From: Trichoplax adhaerens
Taxonomy: Eukaryota; Placozoa; Uniplacotomia; Trichoplacea; Trichoplacidae
Length of the DNA: 64,000 nt
NCBI RefSeq assembly: GCF_000150275.1
Contig: NW_002060957.1
Location: 699,825 to 763,824, forward strand
Reading direction: 5' to 3'
A program made the position numbers and the translations under genes. This document shows, in pieces, positions 40,801 through 53,469 of this stretch. Numbering within the stretch: the stretch's first letter is position 1; each line of letters starts with the position of its first letter. The notes below the pieces were generated by a model. It made no database searches and was not told the origin of the DNA. It saw nothing but the letters and a program-made list of their open reading frames with translations.

Positions 40801-42469
40801 ATTCTAGAGATCAATTTGATATCCTAATTTGTATTTAATTTAGAAATACAATTCGTATTTTACATCTAATTTATTCCATACGAGTACTAATTAGTTCACA
40901 TGTTATAATTCCTATGTAATGCAAAATTTTACAAATTACTAGACTGTTTATCATACATTAAAATTATTAGTCTGCATGGCTTACCGTTGAGCTTAAACTA
41001 TCATGAGCATCTCTTTCGGATAAATTATTAGTTAACGATGTCAAAAATTGATGGCTCTTTTCCCATTTCTGAAATTATAAAGATGAAGACATTTAGCAAC
41101 GCTACAATAGTAAAGATCTATCCATGGCTAGCAATAGGTCTATAACTACTTGATCCAGTTTATAAAAAATCAATGCAATATCATTAGTATTTTATATTTC
41201 AGGTCGATCATTATAGAGTAGCAACATTGTGCGCTTAAAGTCTATGTTAGGTATACACTCTTTCCTTTCTATGATTGAAATCATTTCGAAATTCTACATT
41301 TCAGGATCATTAATTACAGAGTCGAGAGATTGTAACCTTTTTAGTCTATGTCATTTATCTTTTAATTCTTTACTGCCAGCATTGATCTATTTACAAATAG
41401 TGTGTAATAACTTCAGTATTGTGCATTACAGGACAAACATTTACAGAGTCAAGACATTGTAACCTGTTAGATACAGTATGTTCTACTTCTAGACTGATGG
41501 GGAAATTTTGATTGCTTTGCATACGTTTCGATCATCGCTCTTTGTCACTGCGAATTTCAATAGCAACAAATGATGTTCGAGTTTGGCATTGCTGCTAGAA
41601 CAAGGAGGAATTGAACTTTTGCACTGTAAAATTTGCGTTTTAGTTCATGCAGCATCACCGGCATGACTTGGCCGTGATTGTTGATCTACAAATCGAACTC
41701 AATCAATGCCAATTGATTACACCTGTTACTGCTAGCACGCATTCCGATGAGGATATCTATGACAACCTTGATCTGCAAAATGAGCCCAACTCATCAATCG
41801 ATGAGTTGGGCTATTGTTTTGATAAGCAAGTTCTACCACTACAATATAGCGTGGTTGTTAAGCCATATACAGTACGACTAATCAATCTATCATTTAATTA
41901 TTGTCCATTTTTAAGTTACTGAGCATAAGGTTAAGATTACTGCCATTGCATACAAGAAAACTAGGATAAAACAGCTTACTATGGATTACAACCTACTGGT
42001 TATAGCACGCCATGTTAGGAGTGCAGCGCTAGTATGAAAGTCGTCTATTGTTGGTATGATGCTCTTGCGATACGAATGGATTGAATCCTCTATGCCATGC
42101 ATACTATCCTAGATTATGATACCATGAGCGATGATACTTTACATGGATATTAATCACTGTATAGATTGATGATTGAAGGCAGTGATAAATCAATTGGCTA
42201 TCTAAACGACAACACTACAATATTCCCGTTGGACATGCACTACACGCTCAATGGGTAGTAGTCCAACGATCGCTTGTCGATGAACAACTTTGCAAATGAA
42301 ATTCTACTACAGAGCAAGCATTTTCTTTGAATTGTGACGTATTTGAATAAAATTAAGAATTCTTTACTATTCATCATCTAACCTGGTCGAGTTCATCTCT
42401 TGCATCCAAGGCATTATTGATAAATAATTGGGATAACGGTCGAGTAGGAATCTCAGCAGCTGCAGCCAT
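34879..42469 (-). CDS. INTS3: Integrator complex subunit 3
   Basis: Scaffold subunit of Integrator (3'-processing of snRNAs, promoter-proximal RNA termination) and of the SOSS DNA-damage complex. Thirty exons, in transcript order: 42383-42469, 40985-41068, 40292-40375, 40052-40165, 39895-39979, 39744-39810, 39516-39657, 39376-39434, 39209-39279, 39023-39120, 38841-38888, 38594-38737, 38361-38448, 38215-38294, 38045-38136, 37784-37884, 37516-37712, 37239-37444, 37104-37161, 36854-36960, 36503-36619, 36338-36434, 36194-36253, 36041-36109, 35871-35946, 35692-35805, 35604-35640, 35347-35493, 34993-35278, 34879-34926. All phases agree, giving 1,020 aa (human 1,043). Diagnostic stretches are [87 protein letters not shown] and [12 protein letters not shown]. 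An acidic Ser-rich linker ([16 protein letters not shown]) follows, and the basic C-terminus is [10 protein letters not shown]. The start ATG is the first in exon 1 and matches the human N-terminal helix after the Gly-rich region. Intron 1 is 1.3 kb; other introns are mostly 50-200 bp. Confidence 0.96.
41200..41465. repeat. Three diverged ~100-127-bp repeats in INTS3 intron 1
   Basis: Segments beginning CAGGTCGATCATTATAGAGT (41200), CAGGATCATTAATTACAGAG (41302) and CAGGACAAACATTTACAGAG (41429) share the frame CAGG-ATCATT-ATA/CAGAGT and then ATTGTAAC or a variant, spaced 102 and 127 bp. They are old and imperfect. Function unknown. Confidence 0.6.
41783..41812. repeat. Perfect 13-bp inverted repeat (hairpin) in INTS3 intron 1
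   Basis: AGCCCAACTCATC (41783-41795) is followed by the loop AATC and its exact reverse complement GATGAGTTGGGCT (41800-41812). The arms are G+C-richer than the surrounding intron. It could fold in RNA from either strand. At 13 bp it is too short for a typical pre-miRNA stem, and the flanks do not clearly extend the pairing. Confidence 0.85.
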
Positions 42470-45465
42470 GTTGCTTTTTCCACTTGCGGGAGCTACAGTA
42501 TACAGTACAACAGCGTCAACCGTGCTACAGTCCGCTATGCTCAATACGGTACTGTACACTGTACACTATGTCTACAATTGAATCCTATAGCGCAATCATG
42601 AAGCAGGACTGTATGTCGTGTATGGGCGACGATATAATCCTGGTTACTTATGGTTGAATTCCAGTCCGGGATTGATGCAATGCCTCAAATTATTTACTAC
42701 AGCACAGTATTGGATCGATACCATGGTTCGGGACACATAACTCATTACACTCTCTTTTACAGTCTTCTCCTGTCGACATACAGTGTATAGTACGGTAGAG
42801 GATGCACTGTAGGGTTCAGTACTGTACACTGTACACTGTGCCCCGAAGCCTCCCAAAAAGAAAAGAATTTATTGCACTGGACTGGAGTATTCCATACTTC
42901 TAATTCATTTCTTTATACAATTTAAATTCAGCCATTTTCCTATAACACATCCAGAAAATGCCGCTCAATCTATCTGCCAGTTCTGGACAAATATACTAGA
43001 ACAAGTATAATGAAGTATACTGCCATTTCAGCAGCATTTTCAATAGGTCTAGTCTTGACTGTCATGACTCATGAGACAGTCTACAGTAGGTACAACAAGG
43101 GGCAGAAAAATGACTGCGTCGTTACAGTACTTAGTACTGTGATACATTGTACTGTAGTACCGTACCAAAGTGTGTAAAATTCATGTCGCTCAAAATTCCA
43201 ACGCTAAGTTCCAAATTTTTGACATCTATTTAACACTGTACTAAGGTACTTGCTATGCCGCACTGTTTGTACTCTTGCACTCAAGATGAGGAATATGGAG
43301 TGCAATGGATAGGTTAGAACTTATGGAATCCAGGTTAGCAATCTGCTGATCCGAAATTGGACTGGTTAACCAACTGTACTATGATCCAGTGTATTACACC
43401 GTCAATGGTTACGGTGGACCGGAAGGCTCAACACTTCAATTGTACAGTACTTGCTATGTTACGTTGTACCGTGGTAACAACCGTAACATACGAAAGTGTG
43501 CAAAATATATGTCGCTGAAAATTGTGACGCTAAACCCCAATTTCTAGACATCGATTGAATTCCTTGCATGCACTAGAACAGCTTAGTGGACGTAATGTGC
43601 TTTTTGCAGTTATAGCACAAGAAACTGATCGGGTAAACTATTCTTTAGATTCTTCTGCTCGACTTGCTCTTTCCTCTCTCGTAGATAAAATAAAATTATG
43701 AATAAACGCATTTAAAATTGCCTGTCTAAATCTTCCTATTTGCTTGACTCGTCCAGATACGAGGTGAAGAGCACCTCTAATCCCTACTCTACTTCTTTCG
43801 AGCACAGCTAAAGCTCACACAAATTTTCAGTAATATCAATGGAATTGTACGCACCAGAATAGAATTTATATATCTTAAAGACTGAAAACGTTCATAGGGA
43901 TGACAGTATTAGATCCTGTGCTAAATCTGGTGTCAGAGTTGAAAATACCCGTATAATGAAAAATTAACGTGAACGAGTGCATCTACAAACTAAATAATAT
44001 CGAATAAAATTAACAGCATTGATATTATTCATTGGGTAGACAAGTAATGTTAAAATGCAGCAAATCATGACCCAAGAAATTTTATTCATTTGTATTGAAT
44101 AGGTGTAGGCTGAGTGTACAGTCTACCAACGTTAAATTAAAGCAAGGGCATCGCAACTTCGCTAAGCACTTAATAAACGTGTTGATATTCACATTATTAA
44201 TAGCATCAAACGGTGGAATTATACAATTACGGTTATTGACATTTGCAACATTACTATTCATTATAACAAGTTGTAAAGGTCAAATGATAAAATTCATTAC
44301 GAACAAATTCAAGGCAATAAAAAATCCTTATTTGATTGGTATATAATATTATAGCTATGCATTTAAGTAACTAAAGTAGAAAAGATACACAAGCCAAAGC
44401 AAAACTTGTCAAATTAGAGATAGATAACGGCAATCTGACATATAGTATTTTACTACATAGCGAAAGTTTTCAATGGTACGTATTGAAGTCTATATTACAG
44501 GTAAGCTGAGAAATATGAAGATTCAAGAGGACATGATTCATTCGTCAATATGCTATCTTCTGTAATGAAAACCATCTAATTCGTTAACTTTCCACTTTGT
44601 CGCCGGTCCAATTCTTATGTATTTCGTACTGGATGCATGGAGCAGGATGGAAAATGACAGAAAAGCAAAGTACACGTCTGTTACTGAACTATACTGCCCT
44701 GAGCATGCACTGTTAGAATGGTAGCTGGGCATAAATACAGCTGGATAGATACATCAGTAAATCAATAAAAATGGAAGAAATATCGTATAACAGATCAAAT
44801 ATGTCATTCGCCGGTGAAAATAGGCTGTAAATGCAATAGCAATTCAAATTTGAATAGGACTATTGGTGTACAGCAGAGTATTGACCTACTGAATATATTC
44901 AGAGACAGTATCAACAGCTCACTATTCATCATTACATATCCAGTGAATAAATGGGCAGTTAAGTAGAGTCAATGAATACACAACTGGCAAGTTGTAGTTA
45001 ACAAATTAAAGGTTACTCTTTGTAATAACAATTAATCCCTCTAGTACTCAATGTCATTACGCTCCATTTTACGATAATACTCAAATTATATTTTAAAAAA
45101 AATAAATGTAGCATATTGTCTTATTTAGAACCGGCTCGAGTCAATTATTCAAAACTAGTGCTTTCCATTTCAGGCATTAGAACTATTGTACAATCTTAAA
45201 CATGTTGACTAGCGTTGAACGCAAACCTATAGAACAGTTCAAGTTTTGTTATCCGTCTCTCTTGAGGTAAAAATCTACAGTTACAATTTACATGAAAAAT
45301 AAAATTGAAATTAAATCAATGCTTTTATCTGCAAAATTTACATAACGACAATTTGCAAGTATAGTCTAAGCTGGTAGTAAGATCTTTCATGATCCGTTAT
45401 AACAATTTCCGTTTGTCATATAATGTTGTTGATACTTTCGGTACAAATATTTATAGTCCAGACAT
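42470..45465. other. INTS3 upstream region and INTS3-cyclin Y intergenic DNA
   Basis: About 3 kb. The proximal part (42470-43560) is less A+T rich and carries clusters of TACTGTACA/GTACAGTAC words at 42491-42565, 42775-42845 and 43123-43166. It also has a diverged ~115-bp duplication centred on AAAGTGTG-AAAAT-CATGTCGCT near 43167 and 43493. The distal part is plain A+T-rich DNA holding the cyclin Y 3' flank. No gene is recognised; the ORF at 44095-44346 begins at TTG and shows no domain. Confidence 0.5.
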
Positions 45466-48400
45466 TTAAGATAGTACAGCTGCACTTTTACTTGGAAGGG
45501 GATTGAGGCTAATATAACGTTTTACATTTGGACGAGAATGCTCAGGCCAATTCTCATTAGTTATTCTATTCATTGCCTGTAGGTTGAAAAATGATAATAA
45601 ATAAGAGATTGCTTTGCTTTCCTAATACAATATTGTTTCTATGTGAGTCGACTATCATACGCTTTGATACATAGGAATAACGTTTACCTCTAACTTTCTC
45701 GCTCTTTCTGTACTGAGAGGTTCAGTAGGTAATATGTAATTATTTTCATCGGCAACAGTTCTTAAATCAAAGTAATATTTGGCATAAATACTAGACGGAA
45801 CATTGATATTAAACATGATCAACTGAAGGATTTCTCTTTCTAACGCATTCCTATCATATCCAGAATAGAAAGTCAAAAAAAGTTACTCTTTTCAATGAAG
45901 ACATCAACGATAATTACTACGTAGATAAAGATCAATTAAATTTTAAAATCGCGAATGATTACATATTGAGAATAACATACATATCTTCGACTGTGGTATC
46001 CTTTAAAATTTGGCAGTAATCTATATTCCAAACTATTGAGCAAAATATAAAATGATATCTGAATATAGATATCTTCGATAGTAGTCTATAAAAAGTTATT
46101 AATGGAAAATGCACATTATAACACTATCAAGTACCCTTACCGGCTTGATCGTCCCATACTTTTGATGCTAATAAAATTGCGCCTAAAACTACTCGTCGCC
46201 AATTACTAGGATGAATATCAATCTCGGCATATTCCATTAATCGTTCCACATAAATTAAAGAAATAATGGCACATTCTGCAGTAAGCTAAAACCAACAAAA
46301 TGAAATAAACAGTAATTCAGTAAAACCTCAATGAATCACTAAGAATACGCTACTATCAAAGAAATGGAGTAATAATGACCATTAAGCAGCTTCGATATTA
46401 TTATTATTACTAATTAGTATAAAATATAGAACATTCATGATAGAAGACTTTAAATTACTGTTTTCCAGAAATAAGGCAGACAAGCTTACCTGTGCGGAAG
46501 AAAATAAAGTTTTGAAAAATTTATAGACATGGCGGTGCTCAGGTAAATTTATTATCGTCTCCTTTCTGACGGGCCGCTGTATTTTTGAAAAGTGAAAGAT
46601 ACTTATTCAAAATAAAAAGTAATCGTAATCATATCAAATTTACAGAACGGTAGCAAATCGGCAATCACCTTCAAGTTCAATAGCGTATTTCTATGTCATT
46701 ATTATTAATAATAATAACTAAATCATGTAATGCACTCGTATTTTTCAGCGATAGTTGTATATAGTCTTGTGACAATACAACATTTTCATAACTAGTAGTA
46801 ATTAGACTGACGACTTACTAACCATTAAAGGATGTAGTTCTTCATCGAAGATATCTTTAAGCCTGGGAGGATCATGTCTATACATACGTAAGGCAAAACA
46901 TATAAAACTATTTTAAAACAAAGAATTTGATTTAAAATTGTTGACAAAGAGAATATGAAATGTAGCAGTAGTCTGTAGTCTTGACAACTATTGACATAAT
47001 TACCGAAAAAAAAGGTAAAAAACTATACAACTTGTTTATAGCTTCAATCCGATCTCATAGATATTATGTATTGAAAGTAATAAACAGATTCTGTTGTCGA
47101 TATTGAACAATCATTTTTTTACTTACGCTCCTTTCATTAGGTAACATACAGCCAATGATACACTAAGCGTGTTCAATTTGAAAGAAGGATTAACGATAGA
47201 AGAAAAAAGAACCATTTAAGGTCATAGGAAACGATTCATATTAATGATTCGATACAATAAAAATAGTAATCATGACTTATGGTTTATATGTTGTCATGTA
47301 ATACCATATCACAGGTTAATTGTACAGTACTGTAGCGGTGAAGGCTTAGCGTCAAAAATTCTATGGTAGCTATTACACTTATGAAATCCATTCCATGCGA
47401 AAGACTGAGCTAGTTCAAACTAGATAGTTGCTGATATTATTATTTACTCAATAGTACAAAATGAGAGAGTGTAGCATTTTCAACCTAAGAAAGTCAATGT
47501 TATCGATGATGCAGCATAAAGTTAATTATGATCTAACCCAATTTGAACTCTTTTACTGCCATAATTGTTTAAAAATATCAACGTTAAAATCAATCTCTAT
47601 GTTAAGAAAATGGTATGAACAACAACTGATCAACAACGGCTAAAAATATTTCTTTCACTTGTGACAAATTTGTCATCATAAACTGTAATCTAGCGCTTAC
47701 CACTTTAGCGTACACCTTAAATTGGGTTGGCTTACAGTACTATCGTCCAGATAAATAGAAGAACATGAGCTATATCTTTTGTGTATAGTGCCATTCTTTA
47801 TGAAAAAGAAAAGGTGAAATGATATAAATTAGATTTTTTTCAGCTATGTATTGCTACCTTTCATAAACCAACAATTAAAATGAAATTAAATATTTCACAC
47901 GTTAGTCATTTACATAACTGGAATATAAATTATCAATTATGGCCATTTCTGACAATATATCTTATATGTCAAAGATCTTTCAATATCAATCAATCAATCA
48001 ATTAATGATAACCGAAATTAACTGAAAATTTTTATCAAATTTATTTTTGAACATAAAGAATTTAAACGAATACAGGATCATTTTAATTATGGCTAGAATA
48101 GAAATTAGATTACAACGGAATTCTGTTGTTGGATTGAATATTATACAATCATGTGGATGTAGTTAATTGTAAGTTGACACTGAATGTCTCTAGTTACAAA
48201 TTGGTTCAGTAAAATCGCAGACAGACACCATTTTTCATGACCATTTTATGGGTAACTTAAAACATTTCTCGCATCTATTCTTAACGCTGTTATTGAGTCC
48301 AAAATGAACAAGTAATAGTTTTCACTATAGCCAGTAGTCAACTTATTTTACATCATGTAAGACGTTAAATATGGTATCGTAATACGGTTTAACTTTATGT

Positions 48401-51400
48401 CATTTGTCCTCACTAGACTACTTATAACAAATTCCATAAGGTATAGTAACACAGCCTCAGACTATCAATTGATTAATCAACGAATCTACTTACTTCTCTT
48501 GAAATAATAGAATCTCTTTTACTTTTTAAAACTATCATTACTTTCAAATGAGTTCGAGTTGTATCACCATGGGGGTAATTTTTTTACAATCAATTTGTCA
48601 TTAGATTGAATATATTATGCATTATTTATTTCTAACGATATTACTATTTCATCTATACAGTATTAAATAAGTATAACATTGTTATGTGGCACAATTCTAC
48701 AATGTCTTTTTCTCAGTCTATAATAGTTATAATCCTTAGCATTTAAAGTGACTTTAAATCAAGAAGGAATGTGCAACCGACGTTATGGTGACATGATAGA
48801 AGTTGTCGAAGTTAGTTAAAAGCAAACTCTAAGTGTAATAATGAATATCTACCATGTTTGTATCAATAAATTGACTATGTTGAATTGGTAGTCGCGTCTA
48901 CTATTGAATCAGTCAAATAGAATTACATCTCAAATCTACGAATTCCAGTTATTGCCAAACAAATGAAGTAAATGGACAACATGTATTAATCATTATTGTC
49001 CTAGTCTTGGATACCATAAGTATTTATACAACAATTAAAGGATTTTTTTTTTTTTTTGGCCAAGTGGTACAGTAATCGTTAAATAGTGTAGTAAGAGGGC
49101 CAACGTAATGTGAATGAATAACACAATTATTATTATTATTGGAGTACGTGAAGAACAGTATTATCGTGACAATATTTTGAAGAGTAATTATTCATTTTGA
49201 CTGCAGGACATCAACTTGATGGGTATTATTACGGTAAATAAACTGTAGTTGAAATTTTATTTATTTGTATTTAATGATAAGAGTATTACTAGGCCAGATT
49301 ATTTCCTGGTCATTATGTTGAAGAGGAACCCTAGGTAGCTGTTTGATGATACACATCCGATAAAATAGCAAGGATATTTTTTCTTAGCACCGTAGGCAAG
49401 AAAAAATTTGCGTTAATTGAAAAAGAAATAAAAGCTGCTATTAAATCAAATCGCATCAAAATAGCAGCAACGTATTGTGGCATTCTAACTAAGATAGAGA
49501 ATCCTATTGGTGATATCATCGTAATAAATGTAGATTATCAATGTTAAGACAACATATTAAAGTAACTCTATATATCGAGGATAAAAAAGTCTTCAATAAA
49601 AAGTATAAATTTTAAAAATGGGGGGGGGGGGTTGAATTCTTGCATTAGAAGTATTTAAAAAGCAATGAATAGAAAGCAGCCTTTGTTATCCCGTCAGTAG
49701 TATAAGTTAAAGAAATCTGGCGAGCCCCTACTTCTAAAGTATCGTATTAGGAAACAATCAATAGAAACAAACCTCTACTTTAACCATTAATTTAATTTAC
49801 GCTTAGAGTATCGCAACGTCATGTTAAGGATAGTTGAATTGATGAAGAAATCCATTGGGTAGGAATAGCAAAGAACTGCAAAGTGCAGTTGTATAAAAAT
49901 ATTACATAGTCTAGGTTGCAATAACTCATCTATTAATCTTGTAAGATAACATTGACAAGATTATCATGTTTCAAGTTGGATTGATGAAACCAATACTCAA
50001 TGCTTGACCTTGTTATTGCGCGCTATTAACCACTAAGCGATGACGTACTTTTGATCAATGAATTGTTAATGTAATGAGGATAAAGATTGCAGTTTTGACT
50101 ATCAAGCGAATACAGTTGAATTTCTTGTATCATCATTAATCCTATTGCTGTCTTACCTGATGCGATAAAAAACGTCGATTGCCTTTTCTTTTTCCACCTT
50201 GATAGAGAAAAATAAACAAAAAAAAGGCAATTTTATTTTGTGTTGAAGGAGATGGCATCGTGAACAATTAAAATTATATCAATCCATCGATTGAAGTTAA
50301 TATCATTGTTATCGTATTCAATTTAGCACTTGATAGTAATAACGCCAGTAATATTCATGTTACTGGCCATCATTTGAATGATATAACTGTTATTACTCAA
50401 TGATATTCTATTTTGACAGCAGATGATCAAAGTCAAATACATGTGGATTTTTCATCCTACTATGAAATACAATTTTAATGACCACATTGTAACTCGATGC
50501 AATCGCTATCATCTTATTAACCATCTTTGCCTACATCATCGCTCGTATGTGGATTAGTATAAGGGCCAAGGATGGAGATAGGGCAACATCCACATCCAAC
50601 GCTATTTATTGACAAGAAAATTACTCATGGTGATGATGGTTTAAGTTGTTGTAGCTTTAGCAAGCTGAGTATTGTTTCAAGGGTATTGTATTGCCTGGAC
50701 AAGAAGTCATATCGTCAAGACAAAACTATCAATAACAGATGAAAGACAAAAAAAAAATTGCTTCCATAGTGGGGCAAAATTGTGACCGTAGGTCATGAGT
50801 TAATACTACTGGATGTAGTTGTACAATCTGCTTATTTTATTCACTAGACTAGTGGATTAAAAAAAAAAATATTAAACAATCGGACGTAGACATTCTGTAG
50901 GGCATAGCATCAGGTTAATAAATATAAACCAAGTGACAACAACATCCATCCTATGCTTAGCAATGACTACAGGATATACTCTCTGGAGAAGGAGGGTATA
51001 TCATAGAGTCATAAGTCCAATAGGGTTGAAAAAAACAAAAAAGAAACAACCCAATTAAGACGGTAGACTTTGGTGCTGCTCTATGTTATACGTAGATCAT
51101 TTTCAATGCGATGGAGTATCGGCATGACTGAATTACTGTAGGATAACTGGTCATAACGATACAATCGATTGATACTAATTGGATAAATTTTAGTTAATTT
51201 ATACAATACTTTCTTCGTCATCATTAAATCACTTCAAGTCAAGATATAGACTGAAAATACTCGTATTTTGATCGATCGTTGCAATAATCCATTGGCCAAG
51301 GTAAAGGGACTTGTAATACTGCCATGATAAAGCCCCCCCCCCCAAAAAAATAAATGTGGAAATACAAGACTATCGATCGTTTGGTAAATTGTACCCCATT

Positions 51401-52720
51401 GACCGACATCTCCAACATTAGATCGTATGTCGGTGCTTTTCAAGTTGGAAGGCCTTGAATATACAACACAGAGTACGTCTTAGCGTAGTCTATCAACGTT
51501 GCCGTTGAAAATGGAGTATTGGACTAAGCAAAACGATCGATACCCATGGCATTTTTAGTGTTATCAATGGCTTGACTGTATGCTTAGACAATTCCTAGTT
51601 AGCTGACAAAGCGTCCATTATCTTCTCCTTGAAATGATGAGAACTGGATGGAGAGCAGCTGCACTATTATAATGTGATAGGGAACAAGTGGAGAGAGTAA
51701 TGGCAAAGCGTACAAGGGTAGAAACATGTCGGCTTGATTTTTCGAATCCTTGTCCACTTGGATGAGTGTTATTTATGGTTGGAGATGAACAAGACACTAT
51801 CAGTGGATTTTGGCAATAAGGTGAAACAACTGGTGATGGAAGGATAGCCGTGGATGGATATTATTTGCTAAATGAATACTGCACTATGTACACAATATCA
51901 GGAATGAGGTGAAAAGTAGAACCTTTTATTTGTGTTGTTTTCTCCGCCCCAGATAGGATCGACTATCATGATTCCTAATATAGTGGATATGATGTAGGAA
52001 AGAGACAAGAGATAAAGGATGATCATAACAGACGAGTGATCGCATCACTGAATATGATCGCTTTGCGTTTTATCCGCAATGAAAGTGTTTATCCTATGCG
52101 TTGACCAAATCATTATTGAATGATTGAGAAAGGGATGATGAGACTAATGCGATTATACGATATGCAAGTAGTCAATTGAATAGGTAAGTGTTTACACCCA
52201 AGACAAGTTATCCTCTTCTCTCTATCCTTTGCTTACCGTTATTTTCGTAATGATGAATAAAAATGGTTTCTTTATGTTGCTGTGATAAATCTACACATCG
52301 ATTGCAATCGGATAGCCAAAATAAAGGAAGAAGGATGATCGAGAAAGTAAAGAGAGAGAGAGAGAAAATAGTTATCCATCAAGTCCATTGAACGTTATCT
52401 ACTGTAATACCATTTTAATGCTAGTCGTTATCAATAACAGATTGACTAGTGCCAAATCAATCTCTACGCTAATACAATGATAGATGAATCAGTTGGAGCT
52501 AATTAGCAAGACTATTCCCTTGTTGGACATGAAAAACTAAGCCACTATTGGCCTTGATGGCCATGAGATTGCAAAGAGGATAGTACTGACCTTCTCGATC
52601 GCTAATATGTTGAATGTTGGCATCGAGGCCAGGGCTATTGTCTTCCGAGGGTAGAGGATCGAAATCGTCATTGGCCGTGTTGGACGATGCAGTTAAGACA
52701 CAACAATTGAGATTGCCCAT
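45466..52720 (-). CDS. CCNY: Cyclin Y
   Basis: Membrane-anchored cyclin that activates CDK14/CDK16 and, in vertebrates and flies, promotes LRP6 phosphorylation in Wnt signalling. Eleven exons in transcript order: 52591-52720, 51404-51478, 50157-50197, 47701-47795, 47127-47162, 46823-46877, 46490-46576, 46141-46285, 45981-46032, 45688-45850, 45466-45576; phases agree, 329 aa (human 341). The N-terminus MGNLNCC fits N-myristoylation at Gly2 plus Cys palmitoylation, then NIQHISDRE. Exon 4 has [20 protein letters not shown], a segment that is Ser-phosphorylated and 14-3-3-binding in human CCNY. The cyclin box has [51 protein letters not shown] and [17 protein letters not shown]; the C-terminus ends AAVLS. 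Exons 2 and 3 (51404-51478, 50157-50197) are less certain and rest on phase continuity plus KSTDIR and GKRKGNRRF. Introns 1-3 span about 5 kb. Confidence 0.93.
49043..49057. repeat. Poly-T tract in a cyclin Y intron
   Basis: A run of 15 T on the + strand (A on the gene strand), in the intron between cyclin Y exons 3 and 4 (gene order). It could be the remnant of a retroposon tail, but no element body or target-site duplication is visible. Confidence 0.8.
49620..49631. repeat. G12 homopolymer
   Basis: Twelve consecutive G in the intron between cyclin Y exons 3 and 4 (gene order). Comparable C tracts occur at 51333-51343 (C11) and 53456-53469 (C14). Such tracts are striking in an A+T-rich region and could form G-quadruplex-like structure or be sequencing-prone. 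Confidence 0.9.
51333..51343. repeat. C11 homopolymer followed by A7
   Basis: Run of 11 C directly followed by AAAAAAA, in cyclin Y intron 2 just beyond the proposed exon 2. Confidence 0.9.
52351..52366. repeat. AG dinucleotide microsatellite
   Basis: About eight AG units in cyclin Y intron 1. Similar runs occur near 11183 and 11773. Confidence 0.85.
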
Positions 52721-53455
52721 CTGATCGTTTGAAGACGATGTTGACGAAAGGATCAGCAATGAAAGATCAAAGTCAGGCAGGCTCTATCCTTCCTGATCAA
52801 TGTTACAACACTGATCCAAATGCGATCAGAATATCTCCAACGGTTGCCAAACAAGAATGATCAAGCTTGGTCGACGATTGTGGCTTCCTTTTCAACATTG
52901 AACCTGATGCCAGACAGTCTTTAAGCCAGTTGGAGTCTTCATCGCCGGATTGCCAGCTTTTTACTAGTGACAATACAGGTCCACCAAGGGTCAGGCCGGA
53001 TGCCTAGCAGGACATCGCTTTCCACTGTAAGATAGAGTACAGTCTACTGTAGACGACTATACAGTACAGTGTACAGTACTGTATACAGCGTGCTCTTTTT
53101 CGTTCCAGATTATTAAAGAAGTACTGTAAATGCTTTAATATTGATCAAATTATGTAAAAAGTAATTCAAAAGGCATGTTGTTCAGAGCTTCTTCTTTCCG
53201 TACATAGCAATTTTGATGAGTTTCGTTCTCAAAATGTCGCTAAACATTAGTGTTACTTTATCGAAAAGGAAAAGGATCATGCTGCACAGTACTGTACAGT
53301 GTACAGTACTGTCCTGCAGAGTGCACAGTACTGTGCACTGTGTGTCTCTGAAGGGCGTGGACAGTGTGGACTATCCAGTCCAGTACAGTACTGTTCCATT
53401 GCTCAGTGCTCACGGTCTTCTAACCCATTTTTTCCAAGCGACAACGGTATGTGTG

Positions 53456-53469
53456 CCCCCCCCCCCCCC
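53456..53469. repeat. C14 homopolymer
   Basis: Fourteen consecutive C between the cyclin Y and DNAJC7 promoters, next to TACAGTAC-rich DNA. Confidence 0.9.

Noticed and set aside
44095-44346. 83-codon plus-strand ORF
   Set aside because: It starts at TTG, has no recognisable motif, and has no supporting promoter or splice context.
46878-46907. Extension of cyclin Y exon 46823-46877 to 46907
   Set aside because: The frame stays open, but the extension would insert about ten residues absent from human cyclin Y. The acceptor at 46878-46879 aligns better.
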